Positions 41,397 to 51,280 of a stretch of 64,000 nucleotides of DNA are shown one piece after another. Origin of the DNA: Phenylobacterium montanum (lineage in GTDB: Bacteria > Pseudomonadota > Alphaproteobacteria > Caulobacterales > Caulobacteraceae); assembly GCF_018135625.1 (NCBI RefSeq), contig NZ_CP073078.1, forward strand, positions 4,248,501 through 4,312,500, given 5' to 3'. The notes under the pieces were generated by a model. The model searched no databases. It was not told the DNA's origin and was given only the letters and a program-made list of their open reading frames with translations. The number at the start of each line of letters is the position of its first letter. Position 1 is the stretch's first letter. A program made the translations under genes and the position numbers.

Positions 41397-44300
41397 TTGA
41401 GCCGGGGCGATCGCGTGACCGCCGCCAGCCGACCGACCGTGCAGGACGCCCTGGCGGCCCTGCAGGGCGGCGATCTCGATCGCGCCCGCGCCCTGGCGCT
41501 GGCCGTGACCGAGCAGGCGCCCGATGACGCCTTCGCCCACGAGTTGCTCAGCCTCGCCTGCTACCAGCTGGGCGACGCCGCCGGCGGCCTGCCCGCGGCC
41601 GAGCGGGCGGTGATGCTGCAGGCCAGCGCCGGCCGCTTCGCCAACCTCGGCGTGCTGCTGAGGGCGGTCGGCCGCGACCATGACGCCGAGATGGCCTATC
41701 GCCACGCGATCGAGCTCGACCCTGGCTTCGTCGCCGCCCACCACAATCTCGGCAACCTCTTGTTCGACCGCGGCGACATGGCCTCGGCCGAGATCGCCCT
41801 GCGCCAGGCGCTGAACCACAACGCCGACCACGCCGAGGCCTGGCGCAGCCTGGGCCTGGTGCTGCAGCGGACCGGCCGGCTGGAGGAGGCGGTCAGCGCC
41901 TTCCAACAGCTGCTGGCGCGCATCCCCGGCCACGCCCGTGGGCTGAACGACCTCGGCTGCTGCCTGATGGCGCTGGAACGCTATGACGAGGGCCTGGCCG
42001 CCTTTCAGGAAGCCAACGTCCGACATCCGAACTACGCGGACACCTACGGCAACCTCGGCGCCCTGCTGCTCCGCGCCGGCTGCCCGTTCAACGCCATGCT
42101 CGCCAGCGAGCGGGCCCTGGAGCTCGATCCCGGCCAGCATCGCTGGATGAGCAACCTGGCCACGGCGCTGAAGGATCTCGGCGACTTCGACCGGGCCGAG
42201 GCCCTGTTCCGCCAGGCCCTGGCGGCGCAGCCTGACTATGTGGTCGGCCACGGCAACCTGTTGTTCTGCCTGAACTATCATCCGGACAAGCCGGCCGAGG
42301 AGATCGTCGCCGAGTACCATCGCTGGGATGAGGCGCACGCCAAGCCGCTGCTGCCCCAGCCGCTGCGCTTCGACAATGACCGCAACCCTGAGCGCCGCCT
42401 GCGTGTGGGCCTGGTCTCGCCGGACTTCCGCGAGCACTCGGCCCGCCACTTCATCCTGCCCATGCTGCAGGGCCTGGACCGCGAGCGGCTTGAGATCGTC
42501 TGCTACGCCGAGGTCGCACGGCCCGACGAAACCACCCGACAGTTCATGGCCCTGGCCGACCATTGGCGCTCGACCGTCGGCCTGACCGACGAGGACCTGG
42601 CCGAGCTGATCCGCAGCGACCAGACCGACATTCTGATCGACCTCGGCGGACACTCGGCCTCCAGCCGGCTGATGGTGTTCGCGCGCAAGCCGGCCCCGGT
42701 GCAGGTGGCCCACATGCTGGGCTGCGGCTACACCTCTGGCATGTCGGCCATGGACGCCTTCCTGGCCGACGAGGCACTGGCGCCGGAAGGCGCCGAGACC
42801 CTGTTCGTCGAGCCGTTGCTGCGGCTGGATCGAATCCCGATCGCCTATAGCCCGCCCGAGGATATGCCGGCGGTGGGCCCGACCCCGGCTCTGGCCCGGG
42901 GCCACATCACCTTCGGCTATTTCGGCCGGCCCGAGCGGATCAACGACAAGGTGCTGGCCGCCTGGAGCGCGATCCTGAACGGGGTTCCAGGCTCGCGCCT
43001 GGTGCTGAACTCCAAGGCCTTCCAGGAAGAGACCTTCCGCACCCTCTATCTGCAGCGCTTCGCCGCCTTCGGCGTCGCGCCCGAGCGGCTGGACCTGGTG
43101 TTCACCACGCCTCAGCCGAAGACCTGGTCGGCCTATGGCGAGATCGACATTGCGCTCGATCCCTTCCCGCACAACGCCGGCACCACGACCATCGAGGCCC
43201 TGTGGCTGGGCGTGCCGGTGCTGTCGATCAAGGACCGGCCCTCGGTCGGCCGTTTCGGCGCCTCGATCCTGGGCGCGGTCGGGCTGAGCGACTGGGTCGC
43301 CGACGACGCGGCCGGCTATGTGGCCAAGGGGATCGCCGCAGCTTTGGACGTTCCGGGCCTGCAAGCCTTGCGCGAAGGCATGCGCGAGCGGTTCCTGGCA
43401 TCGCCCCTGGCCGATGGCGCGGGCCTTGGCCGGTCGCTGAGCGAGGCCCTGCGCGGGCTCTGGCGCGACTGGTGCGCCAATGACCAGGCGCAGAACTGGG
43501 CCGAGGCCGAGCGCCTGACCCGCCTCTCCGACCAGTTCCGCCTGCAGGGGCGCATGGCCGAGGCCGAGGCCGCCGCCCGCCAGGCCATGGCCCTCGATCC
43601 CACCCACGCCGGCGCGGCCATGCACCTGGGCAACGCCCTGGCCGGCCAGTCACGCCTGGCCGAGGCCGAGGCCGCCTTCGGCCGGGCCCTGGCGCTAAAG
43701 CCTGACCTCGCCGAGGCGCACAACAATCGTGGCCTCTCATACATGCGCCGCGGCCAGGTCACCGCAGCGGAGCACGACCTCAGGCGAGCGATGGAACTTC
43801 GCCCGGACAAGCCGGAGATCGGCTTCAACCTCGCCGTCGTGCTGCAGGACCAGGGGCGGCTGGAAGAGGCCATGGCGGTCTATCAGACGGCGATCGAGGC
43901 GCGGCCCGACATCTCCCAGGGCCACGGCGCCTTCCTGTTCTGCATCAACTACCAGCCGCAGGTTTCGGCCGAGGAAGCCTTCGCCGAGTTCCAGCGCTGG
44001 AACCGCCGCCACGCCCTGCCGCACCTGCCGGACAAGCCGGCCCACGCCAACGACCCGGACCCCGACCGGCGCTTAAGGATCGGCTATGTCTCGCCCGACT
44101 TCGCCGCCAAGTCCGGCCGCCACTTCATCGAGCCCATGCTTGCCGGCCATGACCGCCGCGCGGTCGAGGTGTTCGCCTATGCCGAGGTCGCCCACCCGGA
44201 CGCGGTGACCGCCTATTTCAAGACCCTGGCCGACCACTGGCGCCCGACCGTGGGCCTGAGCGACGACGAACTGGCGGCGCTGATCCGCCATGACCGCATC

Positions 44301-47300
44301 GACGTCCTGATCGACCTCGGCGGCCACACGGCCAAGAACCGCCTGCTGGCCCTGGCGCGCAAGCCGGCGCCGGTGCAGATCGCCCACTTCCTGGGGCACG
44401 GCTACACCTCGGGCATGACGGCCATGGACGCCTTCCTGGCCGACGAGCGCCTGGCGCCTGCGGGCAGCGAGGGCCTGTTCGCCGAGCGGGTGGTGCGCCT
44501 GCCCCGCATTCCCATCGCCTACCAGGCCCCGCCCGAACTGCCGCCGGTCGCGCCCCTGCCGGCCCTGGCCAAGGGCCATGTCACCTTTGGCCACTTCGGC
44601 CGCACCGTGCGCATCAACGAGCGGGTGATCGAGGCTTGGGCGCGGATCCTGAACGGCGTCCCCGGCTCGCGCCTGATGCTGAACACTGGCCCGTTCGGCG
44701 ACGAGGGGGTGCGCGAGCGCTATCGCCAGCGCTTCGCCGCTCATGGGATCGATCCCGAGCGGCTGGACCTGGTCTACACCACACCGCAGCCTAACACCTG
44801 GGCCGCCTATGGCGCGGTCGACATCGCCCTCGACCCGTTCCCGCATAACGCCGGCACCACCACCATCGAGGCCCTGTGGCTGGGCGTGCCGGTGGTGACC
44901 ATGGCCGACCGGCCCTCGGTGGGGCGCTTCGGCCTCAGCATCCTGCACGCGGCCGAACTGGACGACTGGGTCGCGGAAGACATCGACGCCTATGTCGCCC
45001 GAGCCATCGCCGCGGCGGGCGACCTGCCAGCCCTGGCCGAGCTGCGCGCGGGCCTGAGGATGCGCATGCAGGCCTCGCCGCTGGGCGATGGGCCGGGCCT
45101 GGCGCACAATCTGGAGCGGGTCTATCGCGGCCTGTGGCGCGAATGGTGCGCCGAGCATGGCCTGGACCACGGGGCGCTGACCGCTAAGGCGGCCGGCCTG
45201 TTCCAGGCCGGCGACGCGGCCGGGGCGGCGGCGATCTTCGACAAGCTGGCGCGGGGGCTGGGCGACGCCGGCAGCTGGTCCAACCTCGGGGTGGCGCTGA
45301 AGGCGCTGGGCCGCACCGGCGAGGCTGAAGCCGCCTTCCGAGAGGCCCTGTCGCGCGATGCGGCCCTGGCCAGCGCCCATGGCAACCTGGCCAACCTCTT
45401 GACCGGTCGCGGCCTGCACGCCGAGGCGCTGGAGCGCTACCGCTCGGCGCTGGATATCGAGCCGGAAGCCGCCGAGACCTGGCGCGCCTACGCAGTCTGT
45501 CTCCTGGCCTCGGGCGATATCGACGCCGCCCAGGAGGCGGCCCGGCGCGCCCTGGCGCTCGATCCCAGCCGGCCCGCCGTTCACGAGACCCTGGCCTCGG
45601 CCCTGCGCGCCGGCGGCCAGCCGGTGGCGGCGGTGCGCGAATACGCCTTGGCCGTGGCCGGCGCGCCCGACGACGCTCGCACCCTCTGCAACATGGCCAT
45701 CGCCGTGCAGGACCTGGGCCGCTTCGACGAGGCCGAGACCCTGTTCCGTCGCGGGCTGGCGGCGCGGCCGGACTACGCCGTAGGCCATTCCAACCTGTTG
45801 TTCTGCCTGAACTATCACCCGGATCGTTCGGCCGAGGCGGTGTTCGCCGAATACCAGCGCTGGGACGCCCGCCACGCGCGGCCGCTGGCCTCCGCCCATC
45901 CGGTGTTCGCCAACGCCAAGGACCCTGAGCGGCGGCTGAGGCTGGGCATCGTCTCGCCGGATTTCCGTGGCCACTCGGCCCGCCACTATATCGAGCCGAT
46001 CCTGGCCGGCCTCGACCGTCATGAGCTGGAGGTGTTCTGCTACGCCGAGGTGGCGCAGCCGGACGAGGCGACCGAGCGCTTCAAGGCCATGGCCGACCAC
46101 TGGCGCTCCAGCGTCGGCCTGTCGGACGCCGCTCTGGCCGAGCAGATCCGCGCCGACCGGATCGACATCCTGATGGACCTCGGCGGCCACACCGCCGCCA
46201 GCCGCCTGCGGGTCTTCGCCCGCAAGCCGGCGCCGATCCAGGTCGAGCATATGCTGGGCCATGGCTACAGCTCTGGCCTCTCGGCCATGGACGCCTTCCT
46301 GGCCGACGACCTGCTGGCGCCGCCGGGGGCGGAGGTGGTGTTCTCGGAAAAGCTGGTGCGTCTGCCGCGCATTCCGCTGGCCTATGTGGCGCCGGAGGGG
46401 ATGCCCGAGCCCGGCCCGACCCCGGCCCTGGCCAAGGGCTATGTCACCTTCGGCTATTTTGGCCGGCCGGAGCGGATCAACGATAAGGTGATCGCCGCCT
46501 GGAGCCGAATCCTTCTGGGCGTTCCGGGTTCGCGGCTGATGCTGAACACCCGCGCCTTCGAGGAGGCCGAGTGCCGCCAGCTCTACCAGGCCCGCTTCGC
46601 CGCCCACGGCGTCGGGCCCGAGCAGCTGGAGCTGGTGTTCACCTCGCCCCAGCCCAGGACCTGGGCGGCCTATGGCGAGGTCGACATCGCCCTCGACCCG
46701 TTCCCGCACAATGCCGGGGCCACCACCATCGAGGCCCTGTGGCTGGGCGCGCCGGTGCTGTCGCTGAAGGACCGGCCCTCGGTCGGCCGCTTCGGCGCTT
46801 CGATCCTGGGCGCCATGGGCCTGGACGACTGGGTGGCCGATGACGCGGACGCCTATGTCGCCAAGGCGGTGGCGGCGGCCGGCGACCTGGACGCCCTGCA
46901 GGCCCTGCGCGCCGGAATGCGCGCGCGGTTCCTGGCCTCGCCCCTGGCCGACGCCGAGGGCCTGGGGCGAGCGCTGGGCAAGGCCTTCCGCGGGCTCTGG
47001 CGCGCCTGGTGCGGCGCCTCAGAAGCCGACCTGGTGCGCGAGGCCATAGCCGCCTTCGGTCGTGGCGATCACGCGGGCGCTGTGGTGCTGGCCGAGCGGG
47101 TCCTGGCCATCGATCCCGACCACTTCGACGCCCTCCAGCTGCGCGGTGCGGCGGCGTTCCGGCAAGGACGGCTGGCCGAGGCCGAAGCGGACCTGCGCGC
47201 GGCCATGCAGCTCGATCCCAGCCGGCCCGAGCCGGCCTGGAACCTGATTGCGGTGCTGCGCGCCCGGGGCGAACTCGAGGGGGCGGAGGCGGTCGGCCTC

Positions 47301-48881
47301 TCCGCCATCGAGGCCTCGCCCGAGGCGCCCGAACCGCACAACAACCTGGGCTCGGTCTATCTGGACCGCAACGAGGCCAGCCGAGCCGAGGCATGTTTCC
47401 GCATCGCCATCCAGCACCGGCCGGGCATGGCCGACGCCTGGACCAACCTCGCCTGGACCCTCAACCGACTGGGCCGCGCCGCCGAGGCGGAGGCCGCCGC
47501 GCGGCAGTCGCTGGCGCTGAACCCGAATGACGCCAACAGCTACAACAACCTCGCCACGGCCCTGATGCACCAGGACCGTCTGGTCGAGGCCGGCGACGCA
47601 TTCCAGACCGCCCTGACCAAGCGCCCCGGCTTCGTCATGGCGCACTCGAACCTGCTCTTCTGCCTGAATTATCACCCCAGCCTGCCGGCCGAGGCGATCT
47701 TCGCCGAGTACCGCCGCTGGAACGAGGTCCACGCCGCACCCCTGGCGCCGTCCGAGCCACCGGCGTTCGCGTTCGGTGATCCGGGTCGGCGGCTGCGCAT
47801 CGGCTATGTCTCGCCCGACTTCCGCCACCATGCGGTCAGCTTCTTTATCGAGCCGCTGCTGGCGGCCCACGACAAGAGCCAGGTCGAGGTGTTCTGCTAC
47901 GCCGAGGTGGCCAATCCCGACGCGGTGACCGAGCGCTTCAAGGCCCATGCCGACCACTGGCGCTCGACTGTGGGGCTGAGCGACGCCGAGGTCGCCGACC
48001 TGGTCCGCCAGGACGGGATCGATGTGCTGGTCGATCTGGCCGGCCATACCGCGCACAATCGCCTGCTGGCCTTCGCCCGGCGCGCCGCGCCGGTGCAGCT
48101 GGCGCACATGGTGGGCTCGGGCTGCACCAGCGGCCTGACCGAGATGGACGGCTTCCTGGCCGACGAGGCCCTGGCGCCGGTGGGGGCGCAGGTGCTGTTC
48201 AGCGAGCCCCTGATCCGCCTGCCGCGCATCCCGCTGGTCTATGCCCCGCCCGAGGGCATGCCGCAGGTTTCGCCCCTGCCTGCGCTGAAGAAGGGCCATG
48301 TGACCTTCGGCTGCTTCAGCCGCACGGCGCGAATGAACGACGACGTGCTCGACCTCTGGACCGAGATCCTGAAGCAGGTCCCGGGCTCGCGCCTGATGCT
48401 GAACGCCAAGCCGTTCCAGGAAGAGGCGACGCGCGAGGCCTTCGAACGCCGGTTTGAGGCGCGGGGTATCGAGGCCGAGCGGCTGGACCTGGTGTTCACC
48501 TCGCCCCAACCGAACACCTGGGCGGCCTATGGCGCGGTCGACATCGCCCTGGATCCCTTCCCGCACAACGCCGGCACCACGACCATCGAAGCCCTGTGGC
48601 TGGGCGTGCCCGTGATCTCCCTCGCCGACCGGCCACCGATGGGGCGCTTCGGCAAGTCGATCCTGGGGGCGGTGGGACTGGACGACTGGGCCGTCGACAC
48701 GCCGCAGGACTATGTGGCCAAGGCGGTCGCTGCGGCGGGCGACCTGAAGGCGCTGAAAGCCCTGCGCGCGGGCCTGCGCCAACGCGTGGAGGCCTCGCCC
48801 CTGCGCGACGCCGAAGGCCTGGCGCGGGCGATGGAGGCGGCCTATCGGTCAGCCTGGTTGGCCAGGGCAGGGCGGCCTTAA
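41397..48881 (+). CDS. Four-module TPR + GT41 (O-GlcNAc transferase/SPINDLY-like) glycosyltransferase
   Basis: The 2494-residue protein repeats one design four times: a block of TPRs, then a GT41 catalytic region. Catalytic regions start near residues 333 (RRLRVGLVSPDFREHSARHF), 890 (RRLRIGYVSPDFAAKSGRHF), 1512 (RRLRLGIVSPDFRGHSARHY) and 2131 (RRLRIGYVSPDFRHHAVSFF). Each holds DILIDLGGH-like, TTPQP/TSPQP, and DPFPHNAGTTTIEALWLG motifs. No signal peptide is present, so it acts in the cytoplasm. GT41 enzymes glycosylate Ser/Thr or, as HMW1C, Asn of proteins; single-catalytic-domain members are about 600-1100 residues. The start is TTG 41397 or, perhaps better, GTG 41415. The giant repeat protein next door is the obvious candidate substrate. 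Confidence 0.93.
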   Translation: MSRGDRVTAASRPTVQDALAALQGGDLDRARALALAVTEQAPDDAFAHELLSLACYQLGDAAGGLPAAERAVMLQASAGRFANLGVLLRAVGRDHDAEMAYRHAIELDPGFVAAHHNLGNLLFDRGDMASAEIALRQALNHNADHAEAWRSLGLVLQRTGRLEEAVSAFQQLLARIPGHARGLNDLGCCLMALERYDEGLAAFQEANVRHPNYADTYGNLGALLLRAGCPFNAMLASERALELDPGQHRWMSNLATALKDLGDFDRAEALFRQALAAQPDYVVGHGNLLFCLNYHPDKPAEEIVAEYHRWDEAHAKPLLPQPLRFDNDRNPERRLRVGLVSPDFREHSARHFILPMLQGLDRERLEIVCYAEVARPDETTRQFMALADHWRSTVGLTDEDLAELIRSDQTDILIDLGGHSASSRLMVFARKPAPVQVAHMLGCGYTSGMSAMDAFLADEALAPEGAETLFVEPLLRLDRIPIAYSPPEDMPAVGPTPALARGHITFGYFGRPERINDKVLAAWSAILNGVPGSRLVLNSKAFQEETFRTLYLQRFAAFGVAPERLDLVFTTPQPKTWSAYGEIDIALDPFPHNAGTTTIEALWLGVPVLSIKDRPSVGRFGASILGAVGLSDWVADDAAGYVAKGIAAALDVPGLQALREGMRERFLASPLADGAGLGRSLSEALRGLWRDWCANDQAQNWAEAERLTRLSDQFRLQGRMAEAEAAARQAMALDPTHAGAAMHLGNALAGQSRLAEAEAAFGRALALKPDLAEAHNNRGLSYMRRGQVTAAEHDLRRAMELRPDKPEIGFNLAVVLQDQGRLEEAMAVYQTAIEARPDISQGHGAFLFCINYQPQVSAEEAFAEFQRWNRRHALPHLPDKPAHANDPDPDRRLRIGYVSPDFAAKSGRHFIEPMLAGHDRRAVEVFAYAEVAHPDAVTAYFKTLADHWRPTVGLSDDELAALIRHDRIDVLIDLGGHTAKNRLLALARKPAPVQIAHFLGHGYTSGMTAMDAFLADERLAPAGSEGLFAERVVRLPRIPIAYQAPPELPPVAPLPALAKGHVTFGHFGRTVRINERVIEAWARILNGVPGSRLMLNTGPFGDEGVRERYRQRFAAHGIDPERLDLVYTTPQPNTWAAYGAVDIALDPFPHNAGTTTIEALWLGVPVVTMADRPSVGRFGLSILHAAELDDWVAEDIDAYVARAIAAAGDLPALAELRAGLRMRMQASPLGDGPGLAHNLERVYRGLWREWCAEHGLDHGALTAKAAGLFQAGDAAGAAAIFDKLARGLGDAGSWSNLGVALKALGRTGEAEAAFREALSRDAALASAHGNLANLLTGRGLHAEALERYRSALDIEPEAAETWRAYAVCLLASGDIDAAQEAARRALALDPSRPAVHETLASALRAGGQPVAAVREYALAVAGAPDDARTLCNMAIAVQDLGRFDEAETLFRRGLAARPDYAVGHSNLLFCLNYHPDRSAEAVFAEYQRWDARHARPLASAHPVFANAKDPERRLRLGIVSPDFRGHSARHYIEPILAGLDRHELEVFCYAEVAQPDEATERFKAMADHWRSSVGLSDAALAEQIRADRIDILMDLGGHTAASRLRVFARKPAPIQVEHMLGHGYSSGLSAMDAFLADDLLAPPGAEVVFSEKLVRLPRIPLAYVAPEGMPEPGPTPALAKGYVTFGYFGRPERINDKVIAAWSRILLGVPGSRLMLNTRAFEEAECRQLYQARFAAHGVGPEQLELVFTSPQPRTWAAYGEVDIALDPFPHNAGATTIEALWLGAPVLSLKDRPSVGRFGASILGAMGLDDWVADDADAYVAKAVAAAGDLDALQALRAGMRARFLASPLADAEGLGRALGKAFRGLWRAWCGASEADLVREAIAAFGRGDHAGAVVLAERVLAIDPDHFDALQLRGAAAFRQGRLAEAEADLRAAMQLDPSRPEPAWNLIAVLRARGELEGAEAVGLSAIEASPEAPEPHNNLGSVYLDRNEASRAEACFRIAIQHRPGMADAWTNLAWTLNRLGRAAEAEAAARQSLALNPNDANSYNNLATALMHQDRLVEAGDAFQTALTKRPGFVMAHSNLLFCLNYHPSLPAEAIFAEYRRWNEVHAAPLAPSEPPAFAFGDPGRRLRIGYVSPDFRHHAVSFFIEPLLAAHDKSQVEVFCYAEVANPDAVTERFKAHADHWRSTVGLSDAEVADLVRQDGIDVLVDLAGHTAHNRLLAFARRAAPVQLAHMVGSGCTSGLTEMDGFLADEALAPVGAQVLFSEPLIRLPRIPLVYAPPEGMPQVSPLPALKKGHVTFGCFSRTARMNDDVLDLWTEILKQVPGSRLMLNAKPFQEEATREAFERRFEARGIEAERLDLVFTSPQPNTWAAYGAVDIALDPFPHNAGTTTIEALWLGVPVISLADRPPMGRFGKSILGAVGLDDWAVDTPQDYVAKAVAAAGDLKALKALRAGLRQRVEASPLRDAEGLARAMEAAYRSAWLARAGRP

Positions 48882-49732
48882 GGCTTCTCGCCGGTCCACT
48901 CCCAGTGCCAGGGCTCGAATACGTAGTTGACGAAGCCGTAGCGCCGCGCGTTGCGCACCAGCCAGCGATAGGCCGCGGTTTTCGACTGGAACAGGCGGTT
49001 GGGGTCGGCTGTGGAGTCCACGGTGTAGCCGGGCGCCGAGCCCAGGTTCAGGTCGAGGGCAAGACCGGTGCGGTGGGCCGAGCAGGCGGCGCGGACCAGG
49101 CCCTGGCAGTTGTTCTCGGTGAGACAGCGGGCGGCGTCCTCCTCGGGGCTGCGAAAGCCTGAGAACAGCTTCAGGGCGTCGGGATCGCCGGCCACGGCCC
49201 GGTCTCGGCGCGCGGCGGCGACCATGCGCCGCCAGGCCCGGAGCGCGCGCTTGCGCAGGCGAACCGCCTTGCCGCCCTCGAGCATCTCGCCTTCCCGGGC
49301 GGCGGCCAGGCGCTCGTCCGTCGGCGGGTCGGGGCAGACCTGCGCTTCGCGCAGTGCATAGAAGGGACGGCGCGATTGCCAATCGGCCTTCATGGCCTGG
49401 AGGGTGACGGCGTCCATCATGCCGGTGTCCGGCATGGCGTGACGGCCCTGCCACCGGGCCAGTGCGGCGGCGAAGGCAGGCCTTTCCGCGGCGCAGCGCG
49501 AACCGATCTCGCGCTGAGCGGCCGGGGCATAGATCGCCCAGCCTGTCTCGGGCCGCCCAAACAGGTTCACGCTCAGGTTTCCGAGATGTTCGGCGTTCAC
49601 GCGCGCAGCCTCGCGCTGGCTTGTGGTCCCGCCGCAGGCGCCGCCCGGATGTGCATGTCGCGGCCGCGCCTCGGTCCTGGTCATGAGGGTCAGAACGATC
49701 AGGGGAACCAGGGCCAAGGCCAGGGGGCGCAT
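48878..49732 (-). CDS. M15 family D-alanyl-D-alanine carboxypeptidase (VanY-like)
   Basis: The ATG at 49730-49732 gives 284 residues beginning with a signal peptide (MRPLALALVPLIVLTLMTRTEA). The zinc-site motifs of LAS/M15B peptidases are present: SAHRTGLALDLNLG (SxHxxGxAxD) and VFEPWHWEWTG (ExxH). It should trim D-Ala-D-Ala or related peptides of peptidoglycan in the periplasm. Its stop codon shares the palindromic TTAA at 48878-48881 with the convergent GT41 gene. Confidence 0.88.
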   Translation of the reverse strand: MRPLALALVPLIVLTLMTRTEARPRHAHPGGACGGTTSQREAARVNAEHLGNLSVNLFGRPETGWAIYAPAAQREIGSRCAAERPAFAAALARWQGRHAMPDTGMMDAVTLQAMKADWQSRRPFYALREAQVCPDPPTDERLAAAREGEMLEGGKAVRLRKRALRAWRRMVAAARRDRAVAGDPDALKLFSGFRSPEEDAARCLTENNCQGLVRAACSAHRTGLALDLNLGSAPGYTVDSTADPNRLFQSKTAAYRWLVRNARRYGFVNYVFEPWHWEWTGEKP

Positions 49733-49864
49733 CGCGCGGACCGATTCTCTCGTGAAGCCGGAAAGGGGTGATGAAAACCCGTTCCGGGGCGGTGCGGAAG
49801 GGCCGCTGAGCCGAGCCTTCCGCCGCCCATTGACCAGACTCGCGACGCATCCCCCAATAGGGCC

Positions 49865-51280
49865 ATGACGCGACCGTTGCGGCTCGATCCGGATCGCTTC
49901 TTCCCTGCCGACGAGCGGGTGCGGGGCATCGCTCGTGAGCTGTTCGCCGCTGTCGAGAACGCGCCGATCATCAGCCCCCACGGCCACACCGACCCGGCCT
50001 GGTTCGCCTATGACGAGGCTTTCCGCGATCCGGTCAGCCTGTTGCTGTGGCCCGATCACTATCTGCTCAGGATGCTCTACAGCCAGGGCGTCCGGCTGGA
50101 GAGCCTGGGGATCAAGCCGCTGGACACCTCGGTCACCGAGACCGACCGGCGGCTGATCTGGCGTCGCTTCGCCGAGCACTACCGCCTGTTCCGCGGCACG
50201 CCCTCCAGGCTCTGGCTCGATCACGTGTTCGCCGAGGTGTTCGGCCTGGACATGCGGCTGAGCCCCGTTACCGCCGACATCTATTTCGACGCCATCAGCG
50301 CGGCCCTCGCCAAGCCCGAGTTCCGCCCCCGGGCCCTGTTCGACCGCTTCAACATCGAGGTCCTGGCCACCACCGAGCCGGCCCTGGACGGCCTGAACCA
50401 CCATCGGGCGATCAGGAGTTCGGGCTGGATGGGGCGGGTGATCACCACCTTCCGGCCCGACGACGTCACCGATCCGGACCGCGCGGACTTCGTGGTCAAC
50501 CTCCAACGCCTGGGGGCCATGACCAACGAGGACACCAGCCGCTGGGGCGGATACATCGCCGCTCTGGTCCAGCGGCGGGCTGCGTTCCGCAAGCTGGGGG
50601 CTACGGCGACCGACCACGGCCACCCCACCGCCCGCACCGCCGACCTATCGCCTGAGGCCTGCCAGGCCATGCTGGACCGTATCCTTCAGGGCCGAATGGA
50701 GCCACGCGACCCGGAGCTGTTCCGCGCCCAGATGCTGACCGAGATGGCGCAAATGGCCTGCGAGGACGGCATGGTCATGCAGTTGCACCCCGGCTCCTGG
50801 CGCAACCACAATTCCTGGCTTCTGAAGCGCTTCGGCCCCGACAAGGGCGCCGACATCCCCATGCGCACCGACTATGTTCAGGCGCTGAAGCCGCTCCTGG
50901 ACAAGTGCGGGCGCAAGCCCGGCTTCTCCCTGATCGTCTTCACCCTGGACGAGGCCGCCTATTCGCGCGAGCTCGCGCCCATGGCCGGCCACTATCCGTG
51001 CCTGAAGCTGGGGCCGCCCTGGTGGTTCCACGACAGCCCCGAAGGCATGCTGCGCTTTCGCCGGGCCACCACCGAGACGGCCGGCTTCTACAACACTGTC
51101 GGCTTCAACGACGACACCCGCGCCTTCCTGTCGATCCCGGCCCGCCACGATCTGGCCCGGCGGATGGATTGCGGCTATCTGGCCGAACTGGTCGCCACCG
51201 GGCGGCTGGAAGACGATGAGGCGGCGGAGCTGGCGATGGACCTGGCCTACAACTTCGCCAAGGCGGCGTACCACCTGTGA
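49865..51280 (+). CDS. uxaC: Glucuronate isomerase
   Basis: The 471-residue protein has the length and motifs of UxaC: LRLDPDRFFPADERVRGIARE at the N-terminus, PIISPHGHTDPAWF with the metal His residues, ALFDRFNIEVLATTEPALDG, and QLHPGSWRNHN. It isomerises glucuronate to fructuronate (and galacturonate to tagaturonate) in the cytoplasm. It is the first gene of a tight plus-strand operon with kdgK, a mannonate dehydratase and a GH31 glycosidase. Confidence 0.95.
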   Translation: MTRPLRLDPDRFFPADERVRGIARELFAAVENAPIISPHGHTDPAWFAYDEAFRDPVSLLLWPDHYLLRMLYSQGVRLESLGIKPLDTSVTETDRRLIWRRFAEHYRLFRGTPSRLWLDHVFAEVFGLDMRLSPVTADIYFDAISAALAKPEFRPRALFDRFNIEVLATTEPALDGLNHHRAIRSSGWMGRVITTFRPDDVTDPDRADFVVNLQRLGAMTNEDTSRWGGYIAALVQRRAAFRKLGATATDHGHPTARTADLSPEACQAMLDRILQGRMEPRDPELFRAQMLTEMAQMACEDGMVMQLHPGSWRNHNSWLLKRFGPDKGADIPMRTDYVQALKPLLDKCGRKPGFSLIVFTLDEAAYSRELAPMAGHYPCLKLGPPWWFHDSPEGMLRFRRATTETAGFYNTVGFNDDTRAFLSIPARHDLARRMDCGYLAELVATGRLEDDEAAELAMDLAYNFAKAAYHL

